The notes under the pieces were generated by a model. That model searched no databases, was not told the DNA's origin, and saw nothing but the letters and a program-made list of their open reading frames with translations. Below, in pieces: positions 40,816 to 50,035 of a DNA stretch of 64,000 nt (its first letter is position 1; every line of letters begins with the position of its first letter). The position numbers and the translations under genes are program-made. Source of the DNA: Lysobacterales bacterium (GTDB taxonomy: Bacteria; Pseudomonadota; Gammaproteobacteria; Xanthomonadales; Xanthomonadaceae); contig JAFLDZ010000012.1 of assembly GCA_017302135.1 (NCBI GenBank), positions 1 to 64,000 on the forward strand. Direction: 5' to 3'.

Positions 40816-43641
40816 TCATTCGATGACGAACACCACCGCCGTGCGCGGCGGAATCGCGAAGCGACCGGCGAGCGGATCGTAGCGGGCATCGCGCGGACGC
40901 GCATCGGTCGCCTGTGCCGCGCGCTGCACGGGATGCAGGACATAGGTCTTGCCCCGCTCTTCCGGCAGCGTCAGCGTCTGCGCGTCGGGCGCGACGTTGA
41001 TGACATACAGGACTTCGCGGAAACCCGCGCCCGCGTAGCCTTCGCCGGCGAGATGCGCTGCAATCACCAGTGGATTCTGCTTTGGGCCGACATTGCGGAG
41101 CGACAGCCGCGCTTCCACATCCTTCGCAGTGCGCAGGCGGAACAGCGTCGAACTGCCGCGGATCTTCAGCAGATCGTTGAAGGCATCGCGCATCCAGGCG
41201 ATGTCCGCCGGTGTCGGCTTGATCGATGGATCCGCCAGCAGCGGACGCAGCAGCGCCCAGTCCTTGCCGTTGTCGTTCGACGGCGGCAATCCGGCGCCGA
41301 AACCGTTGTCGGTGTAAGTCCAATCGAGGCGATTGAACCAGTCGCCGGAATCGAAACTGTTGCGGTCCAGCGATTTCGAGCGCAGCACTTCCATCCCGGC
41401 GTGGAAATAGGCGATGCCCTGGCTGAAGGCGACGAAGGACGCGCCCAGCAACTGCACGCGCGCGCGGTCTTCTCGCGGCGTGTCGCGCGGCAGCTTCAGC
41501 GCGAGGATGTCGAACAGCGTCGGGTTGTCGTGGTTCTCGACGTAATTCACCACTTCGCCCGGCTGCGCGGCATAGCCGGCGGGCTGTCCGGCGTAGTCGA
41601 TATCGGCAAGTCGTTTGTGTTCGCCAGCGAACGTGGTCATGCGCACATCGCGCAGCGTGCCGGCCAGCCCGATCCGCGCCATGTCCGCCGCGCGCAGCAG
41701 CGCATCGCGTTGGTCTTTTCCTGCGTTGAGGGCATTCGGCGCGTAGTGCAGTCCGCTCAGCAGGCCCTGTCCTGCGATCAGCGCCTCGCCGCTGTCGCAG
41801 CAGCCGCCGCCGCGCAGCGCATCGCGGGCGCGGTCGCTGAAGGTGGCGATGCCAGTCTCGTTGAGCGACAGCTGCGAGGCCTGTACGAAGCGCGCGCCGT
41901 TGGCGATCTCGCCGAAATTCCAGCCCTCGCCGATCAGGTCGATGCGGCGGCCAGCGGCGGTATCGACCGCGCGTTGCAGGCGCAGCATCGCGTCGCGCGG
42001 CTGGTGGCCCATCAGGTCGAAACGGAACGAGTCGATACGGTAGTGCTTCGCCCACAGCGCCGCCGATTCGATCATCAGCTTCGCCATCATCCGGTGTTCG
42101 GTGGCGGTGTTGTCGCAGCAGGTCGAGCGTTCGACCTTGCCGTTGGCGTCGAGCCGCTGGTAATAGCCGGGGACGATGCGATCGAGCACCGAACTCGATG
42201 CCTGTCCCGACGTGGTGGTGTGGTTGTAGACCATGTCCATGCCCACGCGCAGCCCGGCGGCGTGCAGCGCCTGCACCATCGCACGGAACTCGCGCACGCG
42301 CCCGGCGTCGTCATCGGGGTCCGTGGCGTAGCTGCCTTCGGGCGCGTTGAAGTGATACGGGTCGTAGCCCCAGTTGAAGCAGTCCTTCGCCGCGACCGCG
42401 CTGGACGCCGCCTGCTGCGCGTCGCTGTCCGGCGCTGCGGCGGGGATGTCCGGGGTCACGCAGCCGCGTTCGGGCACGGTCGCAAGATCGAACACCGGCA
42501 GCAGATGCACGTCGGTGATGCCGGCCTGGCCCAGCGCGCGCAGATGGCGCATGCCGGCCGCGTCGGATTCGGTGAAGGCCAGATATTTTCCGCGCCATGC
42601 GGGACGCACGGTCCGGTCGCCGATCGAGAAATCGCGCACATGCAATTCGTAGATCGTCATGTCGGTGGGCGATGTCAGCGTGGGCGGACGCGATGCGCCG
42701 ACCCAGCCCGCAGGCTGGGTGGTGGGATGATCGAGATCCAGCACCACGCTGCGCTTCGAATCCGCCGTCAGCCCGACCGAATACGGGTCGGTGACGCGAT
42801 TGCGGACGATGCCCACGCCGGGCACGAACACGTCGACGAGGAAGGCGTAGCGCCGTCCGTGTAGCGTACCGGGCAGGTCCAGCGTCCATACGCCAGTGGC
42901 GTCGTCCGCGCGTGCCGGTAGCGCCTGCGTACTGTCGGCATACAGACAGACCGCGACCGCACGCGCGGTCGGCGCCCACAGCGCGAAGCGGGTGGCGAAG
43001 TCTTCGGAGATCGCCGGTTGCCCATGACGATGCACGCCGAGCGTGGCGTTCTCCGCTGCCGCGTACAGATCGTCCAGCGCACCCGGCATCTGCAGCGCGG
43101 TCGCGTCGAGCACGCGGCCCGCGTCGTCTTCGCGCACCAGCAGCAGCTGGCCGCGCAGCAGCGCCGGCAGCGCAGCGGCAGCGGCCGCGTCGAGCAGCAG
43201 CCGTGGGCCCTCGCCGATGAACCTGAAACGTTCGGCCAGCGCGGCGGTCATCTCGACCTTGGCCTGCTCGAGTCCGAGATGGCCATCGGCGCCGCTTACC
43301 GGCCGCCCGATCGCCACGCGCAGCCGCGCGGTGGCGGAGTGGTAGAGCCGGAAGCGCGCAGCGCCGTCGGTCTTCGCCCCGGGCCATTGGATCAGGCGAT
43401 GGTCGAGCCAATACGCGCGTGCGTCGCGGGCGGGCTCGGCGGCCGGATGCAGCACGGTCGCGGCGTCGCTGGCGTCACAGGCGACTCGCAGCGCGTCGCG
43501 TGGCGCCGCAGCCATGGCTGCGGAAGACACCAGCATGGCGAACAGCGGCATGAATACGTATGCAGTGCAGCGCCGACCGATGCCGGATCGCCGCAGTGCA
43601 GGATGACCGGCGGCGGTCGCCGTCGCATACTGGTCGCGCAT
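40816..43641 (-). CDS. Pullulanase-type alpha-1,6-glucosidase (GH13)
   Basis: A 941-residue secreted enzyme (from ATG 43641) that debranches alpha-1,6 bonds in pullulan/glycogen/starch. A CBM48-like N-terminal domain (FALWAPTARAVAVCLYAD) precedes the catalytic barrel with DMVYNHT (region I), FRFDLMGH (nucleophile Asp), IGEGWNFGE (acid/base Glu) and NYVENHDN (region IV). The order fits pullulanase-type GH13 subfamilies. The signal sequence is the stretch ending MLVSSAAMAAA. The true start is unclear: 43641 (Arg-rich N-part), or 43551 (shorter, no positive charge). The predicted LacI operator (43551-43564) overlaps the latter ATG. Divergent from the halogenase-like gene. Confidence 0.88.
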   Translation of the reverse strand: MRDQYATATAAGHPALRRSGIGRRCTAYVFMPLFAMLVSSAAMAAAPRDALRVACDASDAATVLHPAAEPARDARAYWLDHRLIQWPGAKTDGAARFRLYHSATARLRVAIGRPVSGADGHLGLEQAKVEMTAALAERFRFIGEGPRLLLDAAAAAALPALLRGQLLLVREDDAGRVLDATALQMPGALDDLYAAAENATLGVHRHGQPAISEDFATRFALWAPTARAVAVCLYADSTQALPARADDATGVWTLDLPGTLHGRRYAFLVDVFVPGVGIVRNRVTDPYSVGLTADSKRSVVLDLDHPTTQPAGWVGASRPPTLTSPTDMTIYELHVRDFSIGDRTVRPAWRGKYLAFTESDAAGMRHLRALGQAGITDVHLLPVFDLATVPERGCVTPDIPAAAPDSDAQQAASSAVAAKDCFNWGYDPYHFNAPEGSYATDPDDDAGRVREFRAMVQALHAAGLRVGMDMVYNHTTTSGQASSSVLDRIVPGYYQRLDANGKVERSTCCDNTATEHRMMAKLMIESAALWAKHYRIDSFRFDLMGHQPRDAMLRLQRAVDTAAGRRIDLIGEGWNFGEIANGARFVQASQLSLNETGIATFSDRARDALRGGGCCDSGEALIAGQGLLSGLHYAPNALNAGKDQRDALLRAADMARIGLAGTLRDVRMTTFAGEHKRLADIDYAGQPAGYAAQPGEVVNYVENHDNPTLFDILALKLPRDTPREDRARVQLLGASFVAFSQGIAYFHAGMEVLRSKSLDRNSFDSGDWFNRLDWTYTDNGFGAGLPPSNDNGKDWALLRPLLADPSIKPTPADIAWMRDAFNDLLKIRGSSTLFRLRTAKDVEARLSLRNVGPKQNPLVIAAHLAGEGYAGAGFREVLYVINVAPDAQTLTLPEERGKTYVLHPVQRAAQATDARPRDARYDPLAGRFAIPPRTAVVFVIE
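43551..43564. promoter_or_regulatory. Predicted LacI-family operator, site 1
   Basis: TGAATACGTATGCA, identical to site 4 and one base from site 2, between (or at the start of) the divergent pullulanase and halogenase-like genes, 97 bp before the latter's ATG. Confidence 0.6.
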
Positions 43642-43660
43642 TTCAATGAGACTTCGCTGC

Positions 43661-45190
43661 ATGAACGCTGTGCCTGTGGTCGAAAACAATCGTGTGTCCG
43701 AAATCGTGATCGTGGGCGGCGGTACCGCCGGCTGGATGACCGCCGCCGCACTGTCGAAAGTGTTGAACCGATCCTATTCGATCCGGGTGGTCGAATCCGA
43801 TGAAATCGGCATCGTCGGCGTGGGCGAAGCCACGATTCCGATGATCAAGCTCTACAACACTGCGCTGGATCTGGACGAGGCCGAATTCCTCCGCAAGACC
43901 AAGGGCTCGTTCAAGCTCGGCATCGAGTTCGTGAACTGGGGCCAGATCGGCGACAGCTACATCCACGGCTTCGGCAAGATCGGCCAGGACCTCGGCATGG
44001 TCGCGTTCTACCAGTACTGGCTTAAGATGCGCCAGGCCGGCAGGGCCGCGCCGCTCGACGATTATTCGATCAACACCGTCGCCGCGCGCCACAACAAATT
44101 CATGCATCCGGTCAGCGACCGCCCGAACTCGCCGCTGGCGGATATCGCCTACGCGTACCACTTCGACGCCGGACTCTACGCGCAGTTCCTGCGCGGTTTC
44201 GCCGAAGCGCGCGGCGTGGTCCGCACCGAAGGCAAAGTCATCGGCGTCGAACAGAATCCCGAAACCGGCTTCGTCAACGCGATCACGCTCGACAACGGCG
44301 AACGCATCCCGGGTCAGCTGTTCGTCGACTGCTCGGGCTTCCGAGGCCTGCTGATCGAACAGACGCTCAAGACCGGCTATATCGACTGGACCCACTGGCT
44401 GCCCTGCGACCGCGCGGCGGCGGTGCCCTGCACGCGCACCACGCCGCTCACGCCGTACACGCGCTCGACCGCGCGCGACGCCGGCTGGCAGTGGCGCATT
44501 CCGCTGCAGCACCGCGTCGGCAACGGCCACGTCTTCAGCAGCCAGTACATCAGCGAGGACGAAGCCGTCGCGACGCTGATGGCCAATCTCGAAGGCGAAG
44601 CGCTGGCCGAGCCGCGCGTGCTGCGCTTCGTCACCGGCAAGCGCAGGAAATTCTGGAACAAGAACGTGGTCGCCATCGGCCTGGCCAGCGGCTTCATGGA
44701 ACCGCTGGAATCGACCAGCATCCATCTGATCCAGTCGAGCATCGCGCGGCTGACCGCGTTCTTCCCGCATGCCGGTTTCGATCAGACCGACATCGACGAA
44801 TTCAATCTGCACGCCGATTTCGAGTTCGACAAGATCCGCGATTTCCTGATCGCGCATTACCACGCCACCGAGCGCGACGACACGCCGTTCTGGAACTACT
44901 GCCGGACGATGGACGTTCCCGAATCGCTGACCCGCAAGATGGAGCTGTTCCGCAGCAACGGCCGGATCTTCCGCGAATGCAACGAGCTGTTCGCCGAGCC
45001 CAGCTGGATGCAGGTGCTGTACGGCCAGCGGGTGGAGCCGCGCTCGTACCATGCGATGGTCGACGTGTATTCGGAAGAGAAGATCACCGAATACATGGAA
45101 GGGATTCGCGGCGTGATCGCCAATTGCACCCGGGTGATGCCCACCCACGAGGAATTCATCGCCAAGCACTGCGCCGCCAAGCCGATGTGA
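43661..45190 (+). CDS. Tryptophan-halogenase-like FAD-dependent monooxygenase
   Basis: A 509-residue protein from ATG 43661. GGGTAGWMTA (FAD Rossmann), VGEATIPMI, the TKGSFKLGIEF Lys, WQWRIP (halogenase WxWxIP) and NVVAIGLASGFMEPLESTS are all present, so the active site of flavin-dependent halogenases is intact. In this lineage such genes are found in TonB-receptor loci for polysaccharide use, with no natural-product partner genes, and their true substrate is unknown. Location with GH13/GH97, MFS transporters and the TonB receptor supports that role here. It stands alone after an operator-like site. Confidence 0.85.
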   Translation: MNAVPVVENNRVSEIVIVGGGTAGWMTAAALSKVLNRSYSIRVVESDEIGIVGVGEATIPMIKLYNTALDLDEAEFLRKTKGSFKLGIEFVNWGQIGDSYIHGFGKIGQDLGMVAFYQYWLKMRQAGRAAPLDDYSINTVAARHNKFMHPVSDRPNSPLADIAYAYHFDAGLYAQFLRGFAEARGVVRTEGKVIGVEQNPETGFVNAITLDNGERIPGQLFVDCSGFRGLLIEQTLKTGYIDWTHWLPCDRAAAVPCTRTTPLTPYTRSTARDAGWQWRIPLQHRVGNGHVFSSQYISEDEAVATLMANLEGEALAEPRVLRFVTGKRRKFWNKNVVAIGLASGFMEPLESTSIHLIQSSIARLTAFFPHAGFDQTDIDEFNLHADFEFDKIRDFLIAHYHATERDDTPFWNYCRTMDVPESLTRKMELFRSNGRIFRECNELFAEPSWMQVLYGQRVEPRSYHAMVDVYSEEKITEYMEGIRGVIANCTRVMPTHEEFIAKHCAAKPM

Positions 45191-45285
45191 TCTTCCGCGA
45201 AGGCATTCGTGCCGCATGCTGGTGCGCAACCGCCGTGCTGGTCCGGAGGCGCGACGATGCCACGCTGACGAGGGCATCGCGCGGT

Positions 45286-45299
45286 TGAATACGTTTGCA
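45286..45299. promoter_or_regulatory. Predicted LacI-family operator, site 2
   Basis: TGAATACGTTTGCA, one mismatch to sites 1 and 4, 150 bp before the ATG of the sugar transporter at 45449. Confidence 0.55.
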
Positions 45300-45448
45300 G
45301 CGGAAATGCTGCATTGCAACGTGCTGCGCGCGATGCGCGCGTGCATCGTTGACCGCTTACGATCGCGCTGCAGCACGACTCACGGGGCTCCACCGCAGGC
45401 GCTCCACCACAGGCGCCCACCACACATGTTCCCATCAAAGGCATCACG

Positions 45449-46849
45449 ATGAACCCAGGCACGACGCAACCGAAACCGCAGCTGTCGTTCTGGCAGATCT
45501 GGAACATGTCGTTCGGCTTCCTGGGCATCCAGTTCGGATTCGCGCTGCAGGGCGGCTTCATGTCGCGCATCTTCCAGACCCTCGGCGCCGAGAAGGATGC
45601 GCTGCCGCTGCTGTGGATCGCGGCGCCGCTGACCGGACTGCTGGTGCAGCCGGTGATCGGTTACTTCAGCGACCGGACCTGGCATCCGATCCTCGGCAGA
45701 CGCCGGCCCTATTTCCTGATCGGCGCGATCCTCGCTTCGATCGCGCTGATCTTCATGCCGCACTCGTCGGCGCTGTGGATGGCGGTGGGCCTGCTCTGGG
45801 TGCTGGACGCCTCGATCAACATCAGCATGGAACCGTTCCGCGCGCTGGTCGCCGACAAGCTGCCGGAGCAGCAGCGCTCCTACGGCTTCGTACTGCAGAC
45901 CCTGATCATCGGCATCGGCACGTGGGTGGCGAGCAATCTGCCGTGGTTCGTCAATCAGCTCGGGGTGTCCAACGAGGCCGGTCCGGGCGTGGTGCCGATG
46001 TCGGTGAAGGTCGCATTCGCGGTGGGCGCGATGGTGTTCCTGTTGAGCATCCTGGTGACCGTGTTCACCACGAAGGAGTATCCGCCGGAAGACCTCGAGC
46101 GTTTCGCTGAAGAGAAGAAATCCTCCGGCAATTTCATCGGCGAGATCGTCCACAACATCCTGCACATGCCCCGGCAGATGCTGAGCATCGGCGTGGTCCA
46201 GTTCTTCAGCTGGCTGTCGTTCTTCAGCATGTGGAGCATGGCCACGCCGGCATTGACCGAACATGTGTTCAAGGCCCCGGCGCCCGATCCGGCCGCGTTC
46301 GACACTGCGGTCGCAGCGCAGGCGGAAGCGTTCCAGACCGCGAATGGCGCGTATCAGAACGCAGCGGATCTGGTCGGCTCGTACATGGGCTATTACGGAC
46401 TGTCGTCGATGGTGGTGGCGCTGCTGCTGAGCTTCTACGCGTCGCGCTTCGTGGTGAACCGCAAGCTGGTGCATTTCGTGTCGCTGCTGCTGGGCGGCAT
46501 CGGCTTCCTGTCGATGGCGTATGTACCGTCGCCGCAGTATCTGATCCTGTCGTTCGCGCTGGTCGGCGTGTCGTGGGCCAGCATCCTGTCGATGCCGTAC
46601 GCACTGCTGGCGTCCTGCGTCGAAGAGAAGAAGATGGGCCTGTACATGGGCATCTTCAACATGTTCATCGTGATTCCGCAGATCGTCGCCGCGACGCTGC
46701 TGGGCCCCACGCTGAAAGCGGTCTTCGACAACCAGCCGATCTACGCGCTGATGATCAGCGGCGGCAGCCTGATCCTCGGCGCGCTGTGTCTGGTGCTGGT
46801 GCGCGAACCGAAATCGGCGCACGGCGGCGTGGTCGCCGCCGCGCACTGA
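45449..46849 (+). CDS. MFS sugar (GPH/SLC45-like) transporter
   Basis: A 466-residue inner-membrane protein with 12 hydrophobic segments. The RRPYFLIGA loop between helices 2 and 3, the DASINISMEPFRALVADKLP segment and the NMFIVIPQIVAAT stretch fit the GPH/SLC45 (sucrose/maltose:H+ symport) type often found in TonB-receptor glucan loci. It probably takes up maltose or maltodextrins liberated in the periplasm. An operator-like site lies 150 bp upstream. It is not the same as the second MFS gene at 50036 but belongs to the same family. Confidence 0.87.
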   Translation: MNPGTTQPKPQLSFWQIWNMSFGFLGIQFGFALQGGFMSRIFQTLGAEKDALPLLWIAAPLTGLLVQPVIGYFSDRTWHPILGRRRPYFLIGAILASIALIFMPHSSALWMAVGLLWVLDASINISMEPFRALVADKLPEQQRSYGFVLQTLIIGIGTWVASNLPWFVNQLGVSNEAGPGVVPMSVKVAFAVGAMVFLLSILVTVFTTKEYPPEDLERFAEEKKSSGNFIGEIVHNILHMPRQMLSIGVVQFFSWLSFFSMWSMATPALTEHVFKAPAPDPAAFDTAVAAQAEAFQTANGAYQNAADLVGSYMGYYGLSSMVVALLLSFYASRFVVNRKLVHFVSLLLGGIGFLSMAYVPSPQYLILSFALVGVSWASILSMPYALLASCVEEKKMGLYMGIFNMFIVIPQIVAATLLGPTLKAVFDNQPIYALMISGGSLILGALCLVLVREPKSAHGGVVAAAH

Positions 46850-46927
46850 CGCATCGCCCGGCGATCTCTGTCCGCCCCTGCGCGCAGCGGCGGACGGCGA
46901 GGACACGACACGGACGGGCGCGACCGG

Positions 46928-48163
46928 TCAATGACTCATCCGCACAGGGTTCGGCGGTTCGTAGTCGACACGTCCGAACAGGATCCGCGGCCAGTCGCGC
47001 CACGCATTGCCGCGCAACTCCAGTCCCATCCGCGCATACGGCAACAGCAGATAGCGCAGCGGATTCACGCAGAGGTCGGCCTTCGGATCGAACAGACCGG
47101 TTTCCGGGATCGCGTCGCCCGGTTCGGCGTAGGTACCGAACAACCGGTCCCAGATCGAGAGCCTCGCGCCGAAATTGCAGCCGGTGCCGTAGCGACCCTC
47201 GACTTCGCGCGAGTGGTGCACGAAATGCACGCCGACCGTGACCAGCACGCGGCGCAGCGACTTCAGCAACCGCGACTTGGATTCCAGCGCATACATCGCG
47301 GTGGAGTGCGACGGATCGGTCCAGGTGTCGGCCAGCATCATCACGATCAGCGCCAGACCCGCACTGTGGATGTCGGTGGTGAACAGCTTCGACAACAGCG
47401 GCAACATCAGCAGCGAAATTCCACCCGCCGCCTGCAGCAGCATCAGCGGCGGTTCGATGGCGCAGGTGAGCTGGGTCAGGTTGCGGTTGCGGTGATGATG
47501 GATGTGCCCCAGGTTCCACAGGAAACGGTTGCTGTGGCACAGCCGGTGCGACCAGTAGAAGCAGAAGTCGCCGATGAGCGCCGCCACCACCAGCGCCAAC
47601 GCGCCGTTGAGGTCGACCAGCGTGGGTACGCTCGCGAGCAGCCGATCGTAATGCGCGAGCAACGAGCGCAGACCATCGTTGGCCAGCACGAACACGCCCG
47701 ACAGCATCAGAAACCCGTTGACCAGGCTCACGTTGATCATCGACTCCCAATCGAACGCGCGCCCGGTGACGCGACGGTAGAGCAGCAGATCGAGCAGACC
47801 GACGATGATGACGAAAATCGCGCGACCGATCGCGATCGCCACCAGCAGACCGGCGAAGGACGACGGCAGCTGCGACAGCTGCAGATCGTCGACCATGTAG
47901 AAAATGCGCACCGATTGCGCATGCAGCAGCGAGAGCGGGTCGTTCACCACCGCCTGCGGCAGCAGCCACAGCACCAGCGCGCCGAGTGCGGCCAGCGCGA
48001 GCGCGACCCGCTGCCATCCACTGCGCGCGAAACGCAGATCGCTGCGCCAAAGCACGGCGGCGATCCGGCGGAGCGGATGCGCGCCGTCGCGTGGGGTCGT
48101 ATTCACGGCAATGCCCATGCTGCCCAGACCCGGGGCGGCAGCAGCCAATTTCGTGTCCTTCAT
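46928..48163 (-). CDS. Sterol desaturase/fatty acid hydroxylase superfamily protein
   Basis: A 411-residue membrane protein from ATG 48163 (GGAG ribosome-binding site 7 bp upstream). Four or more hydrophobic helices carry the histidine box pattern HRLCH (about 227-231), HIHHH (about 241-245) and HFVHHS (about 326-331), ligands of a di-iron centre. Family members hydroxylate or desaturate sterols, carotenoids or fatty acids. Substrate cannot be told from sequence. It sits inside the glucan locus, reading opposite to the transporter, and may simply be a neighbour. Confidence 0.85.
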   Translation of the reverse strand: MKDTKLAAAAPGLGSMGIAVNTTPRDGAHPLRRIAAVLWRSDLRFARSGWQRVALALAALGALVLWLLPQAVVNDPLSLLHAQSVRIFYMVDDLQLSQLPSSFAGLLVAIAIGRAIFVIIVGLLDLLLYRRVTGRAFDWESMINVSLVNGFLMLSGVFVLANDGLRSLLAHYDRLLASVPTLVDLNGALALVVAALIGDFCFYWSHRLCHSNRFLWNLGHIHHHRNRNLTQLTCAIEPPLMLLQAAGGISLLMLPLLSKLFTTDIHSAGLALIVMMLADTWTDPSHSTAMYALESKSRLLKSLRRVLVTVGVHFVHHSREVEGRYGTGCNFGARLSIWDRLFGTYAEPGDAIPETGLFDPKADLCVNPLRYLLLPYARMGLELRGNAWRDWPRILFGRVDYEPPNPVRMSH

Positions 48164-48365
48164 CGTCGTTCTCCATGCGGGGGATGATGCTGCGGCGCGC
48201 TTTTTGTGCACCGCAACATCGCCCGACTCTAGCCGCTGGCAGCGACCTTTCAAGCGCACGACTGGCTGAAATCGTGTGCAGTCACGCTGAAAAGGAATTC
48301 ATCGCACGCGTGATGCGGCTACGCTCGAAGTTCTTCTACACTCGAAGGCTGTTCCGGTTTCGGCG

Positions 48366-48899
48366 ATGGAAGCGCGCATGGCGGAAGTACTGCATCAGGG
48401 ATCGATCGTCGTGTTCCAGCGCTATCTCGCGCGACTCGCGGCACTGCTGGATCTTGCCCAGGCGCATGCAGGGTCGGATCCCGGCCGCAGCGACGCGTTG
48501 CTGGCGGCACGGCTGGCACCGGACATGCTGCCGCTGCACGTGCAGGTGGAAATCGTCTCGAATTTCGCGCTGCGCGCGAGTTTCCCGCTCGCGGGCGAGA
48601 CGGTACCCGAATACGGCGAGTTTCCGGCCGGTTTCGACGGTCTGCGCGCACGCATCGCACGCACCCGGCGCCTGCTCGAAACGCTGGCCCCGGAACGCTT
48701 CGAAGGCGCAAGCGCGCGCGTGATCCACGACCGCGCAGGCGACGCCGAGCTGTCGCTGCCGGCGACCGAGTTCCTGTTCGAATATGCGTTGCCGAACTTC
48801 TTCTTCCACCTCACCACGGTGTACGCGATCCTGCGCAGTTGCGGCGTCGTGGTGGGCAAGGCCGACTTCGACGGATACCACCGCTACCCGCAGGCATGA
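48366..48899 (+). CDS. DUF1993 family protein
   Basis: A 177-residue cytoplasmic protein. The pattern (FQRYLARLAALLDLAQAHAG ... LLAARLAPDMLPLHVQVEIV ... LPATEFLFEYALPNFFFHLTTVYAILRSCGVVVGKADFDG) fits DUF1993, a DinB-like four-helix bundle of unknown function. The gap to the desaturase gene is about 200 bp and it is convergent with the LacI-type regulator. No enzyme activity can be assigned. Confidence 0.8.
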   Translation: MEARMAEVLHQGSIVVFQRYLARLAALLDLAQAHAGSDPGRSDALLAARLAPDMLPLHVQVEIVSNFALRASFPLAGETVPEYGEFPAGFDGLRARIARTRRLLETLAPERFEGASARVIHDRAGDAELSLPATEFLFEYALPNFFFHLTTVYAILRSCGVVVGKADFDGYHRYPQA

Positions 48900-48915
48900 A
48901 CCCGCGAAGCGGTCG

Positions 48916-49947
48916 CTAGGCTCCGCTCGACCGCCGCACCACCAGCGTCGCCGGCAGCATTTTGCTTTCCGCCGGCTGTTCGTGGACGCGCTTGAGCAGC
49001 GTTTCGACCAGCAGTTCGCCCGCGCTGGCGGTGTCCTGATACACGGTGGTCAATGGCGGATTGCAGAACCGCGACATCGCGATGTCGTCGAAGCCGACCA
49101 CCGCGATATCTTCGGGCACGCGCAAGCCGTGCTCGAGCAAGGCGCGGATGGCGCCGATCGCGATCAGATCGCTGGCCGCGAACACCGCGTCGAACAGCAC
49201 GCCACGACCGAGCAGCGCCTTGGCGGCTTCGTAACCTTCTTCTTCCGAGCTGAGCGCATCGACCTGGAGCGCGGATTCGGCCGGAATTCCGGCTTCGCGC
49301 TGCACGACTTCGCAGCCCCGGTAGCGTTCCCAGAATTCCGGATAGTGGCCGGAGGCATCGCCGAGAAAAGCGATGCGCTTGCGGCCGAGGCCGATCAGGT
49401 GCTCGCCGACCAGGCGCCCGCCGGCGAAGTTGTCGCAGCCGATCGACACACCCGGCTGGCCCGGCAGCACCGCACCCCAGCGCACGAAATGGGTGCCCTG
49501 TTCGACCAGCTTCTCGAGTTTGGGCCGGTAATCGACATAGTCGCCGTAGCCGAGCAGGATCAGGCCGTCGGCCTTCATGCTGTCCTCGTAGTCGGCGTGC
49601 CAGTCGTCCGAGAGCTGCTGGAACGACACCAGCAGATCGTGGTTGTGGCGGGCGCAGGCGCGGGTGATCGAGCCCAGCATCGACAGGAAGAACGGATTGA
49701 TCTGCGAGCCGTCTTCGGTCGGGTCCTCGAACAGCAGCAACGCCAGCGTGCCGGCACGCTGGGTGCGCAGGCTGGAGGCGCGGCGGTCGACCTTGTAGTT
49801 CAGCTCCTGCACCGCATCCATCACCCGCTTGCGGGTGTCGGCATTGACCAGCGGACTGCCGCGCAGCACGCGCGAGACAGTCGCCTGCGACACCCCGGCG
49901 CGGTGGGCGATATCGACCGAGGTGGCCTTGGTTTTGCGAAGCGACAT
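48916..49947 (-). CDS. LacI-family transcriptional regulator of the glucan locus
   Basis: A 343-residue regulator from ATG 49947. The N-terminal helix-turn-helix (SVDIAHRAGVSQATVSRVLR, about 10-29) and hinge are followed by a periplasmic-binding-like sugar domain (FAASDLIAIGAIRALLEHGL, VVGFDDIAMSRF). Placed between glucan-use genes, 88 bp downstream of the MFS gene at 50036, it is the likely regulator of the locus, probably as a repressor relieved by a maltodextrin-type sugar (inference). The predicted operators are given separately. Confidence 0.92.
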   Translation of the reverse strand: MSLRKTKATSVDIAHRAGVSQATVSRVLRGSPLVNADTRKRVMDAVQELNYKVDRRASSLRTQRAGTLALLLFEDPTEDGSQINPFFLSMLGSITRACARHNHDLLVSFQQLSDDWHADYEDSMKADGLILLGYGDYVDYRPKLEKLVEQGTHFVRWGAVLPGQPGVSIGCDNFAGGRLVGEHLIGLGRKRIAFLGDASGHYPEFWERYRGCEVVQREAGIPAESALQVDALSSEEEGYEAAKALLGRGVLFDAVFAASDLIAIGAIRALLEHGLRVPEDIAVVGFDDIAMSRFCNPPLTTVYQDTASAGELLVETLLKRVHEQPAESKMLPATLVVRRSSGA

Positions 49948-50035
49948 GAGCGGATCCGTCAGATGCTGGCCTGAAGTGTAGAACCTTGGCTGCCATCCCG
50001 CATCGGCAGCGTCCGGGACGGCAACTGCACCGCGC

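Noticed and set aside
40736..42055. Long in-frame extension upstream of the GH97 gene
   Set aside because: It lies antisense-frame inside the pullulanase gene and is Arg-rich. The signal peptide at 40735 marks the start.
43661..45190. Halogenase as part of a halogenated natural-product cluster
   Set aside because: Neighbours are sugar-use genes. The gene type is common in TonB-receptor loci.
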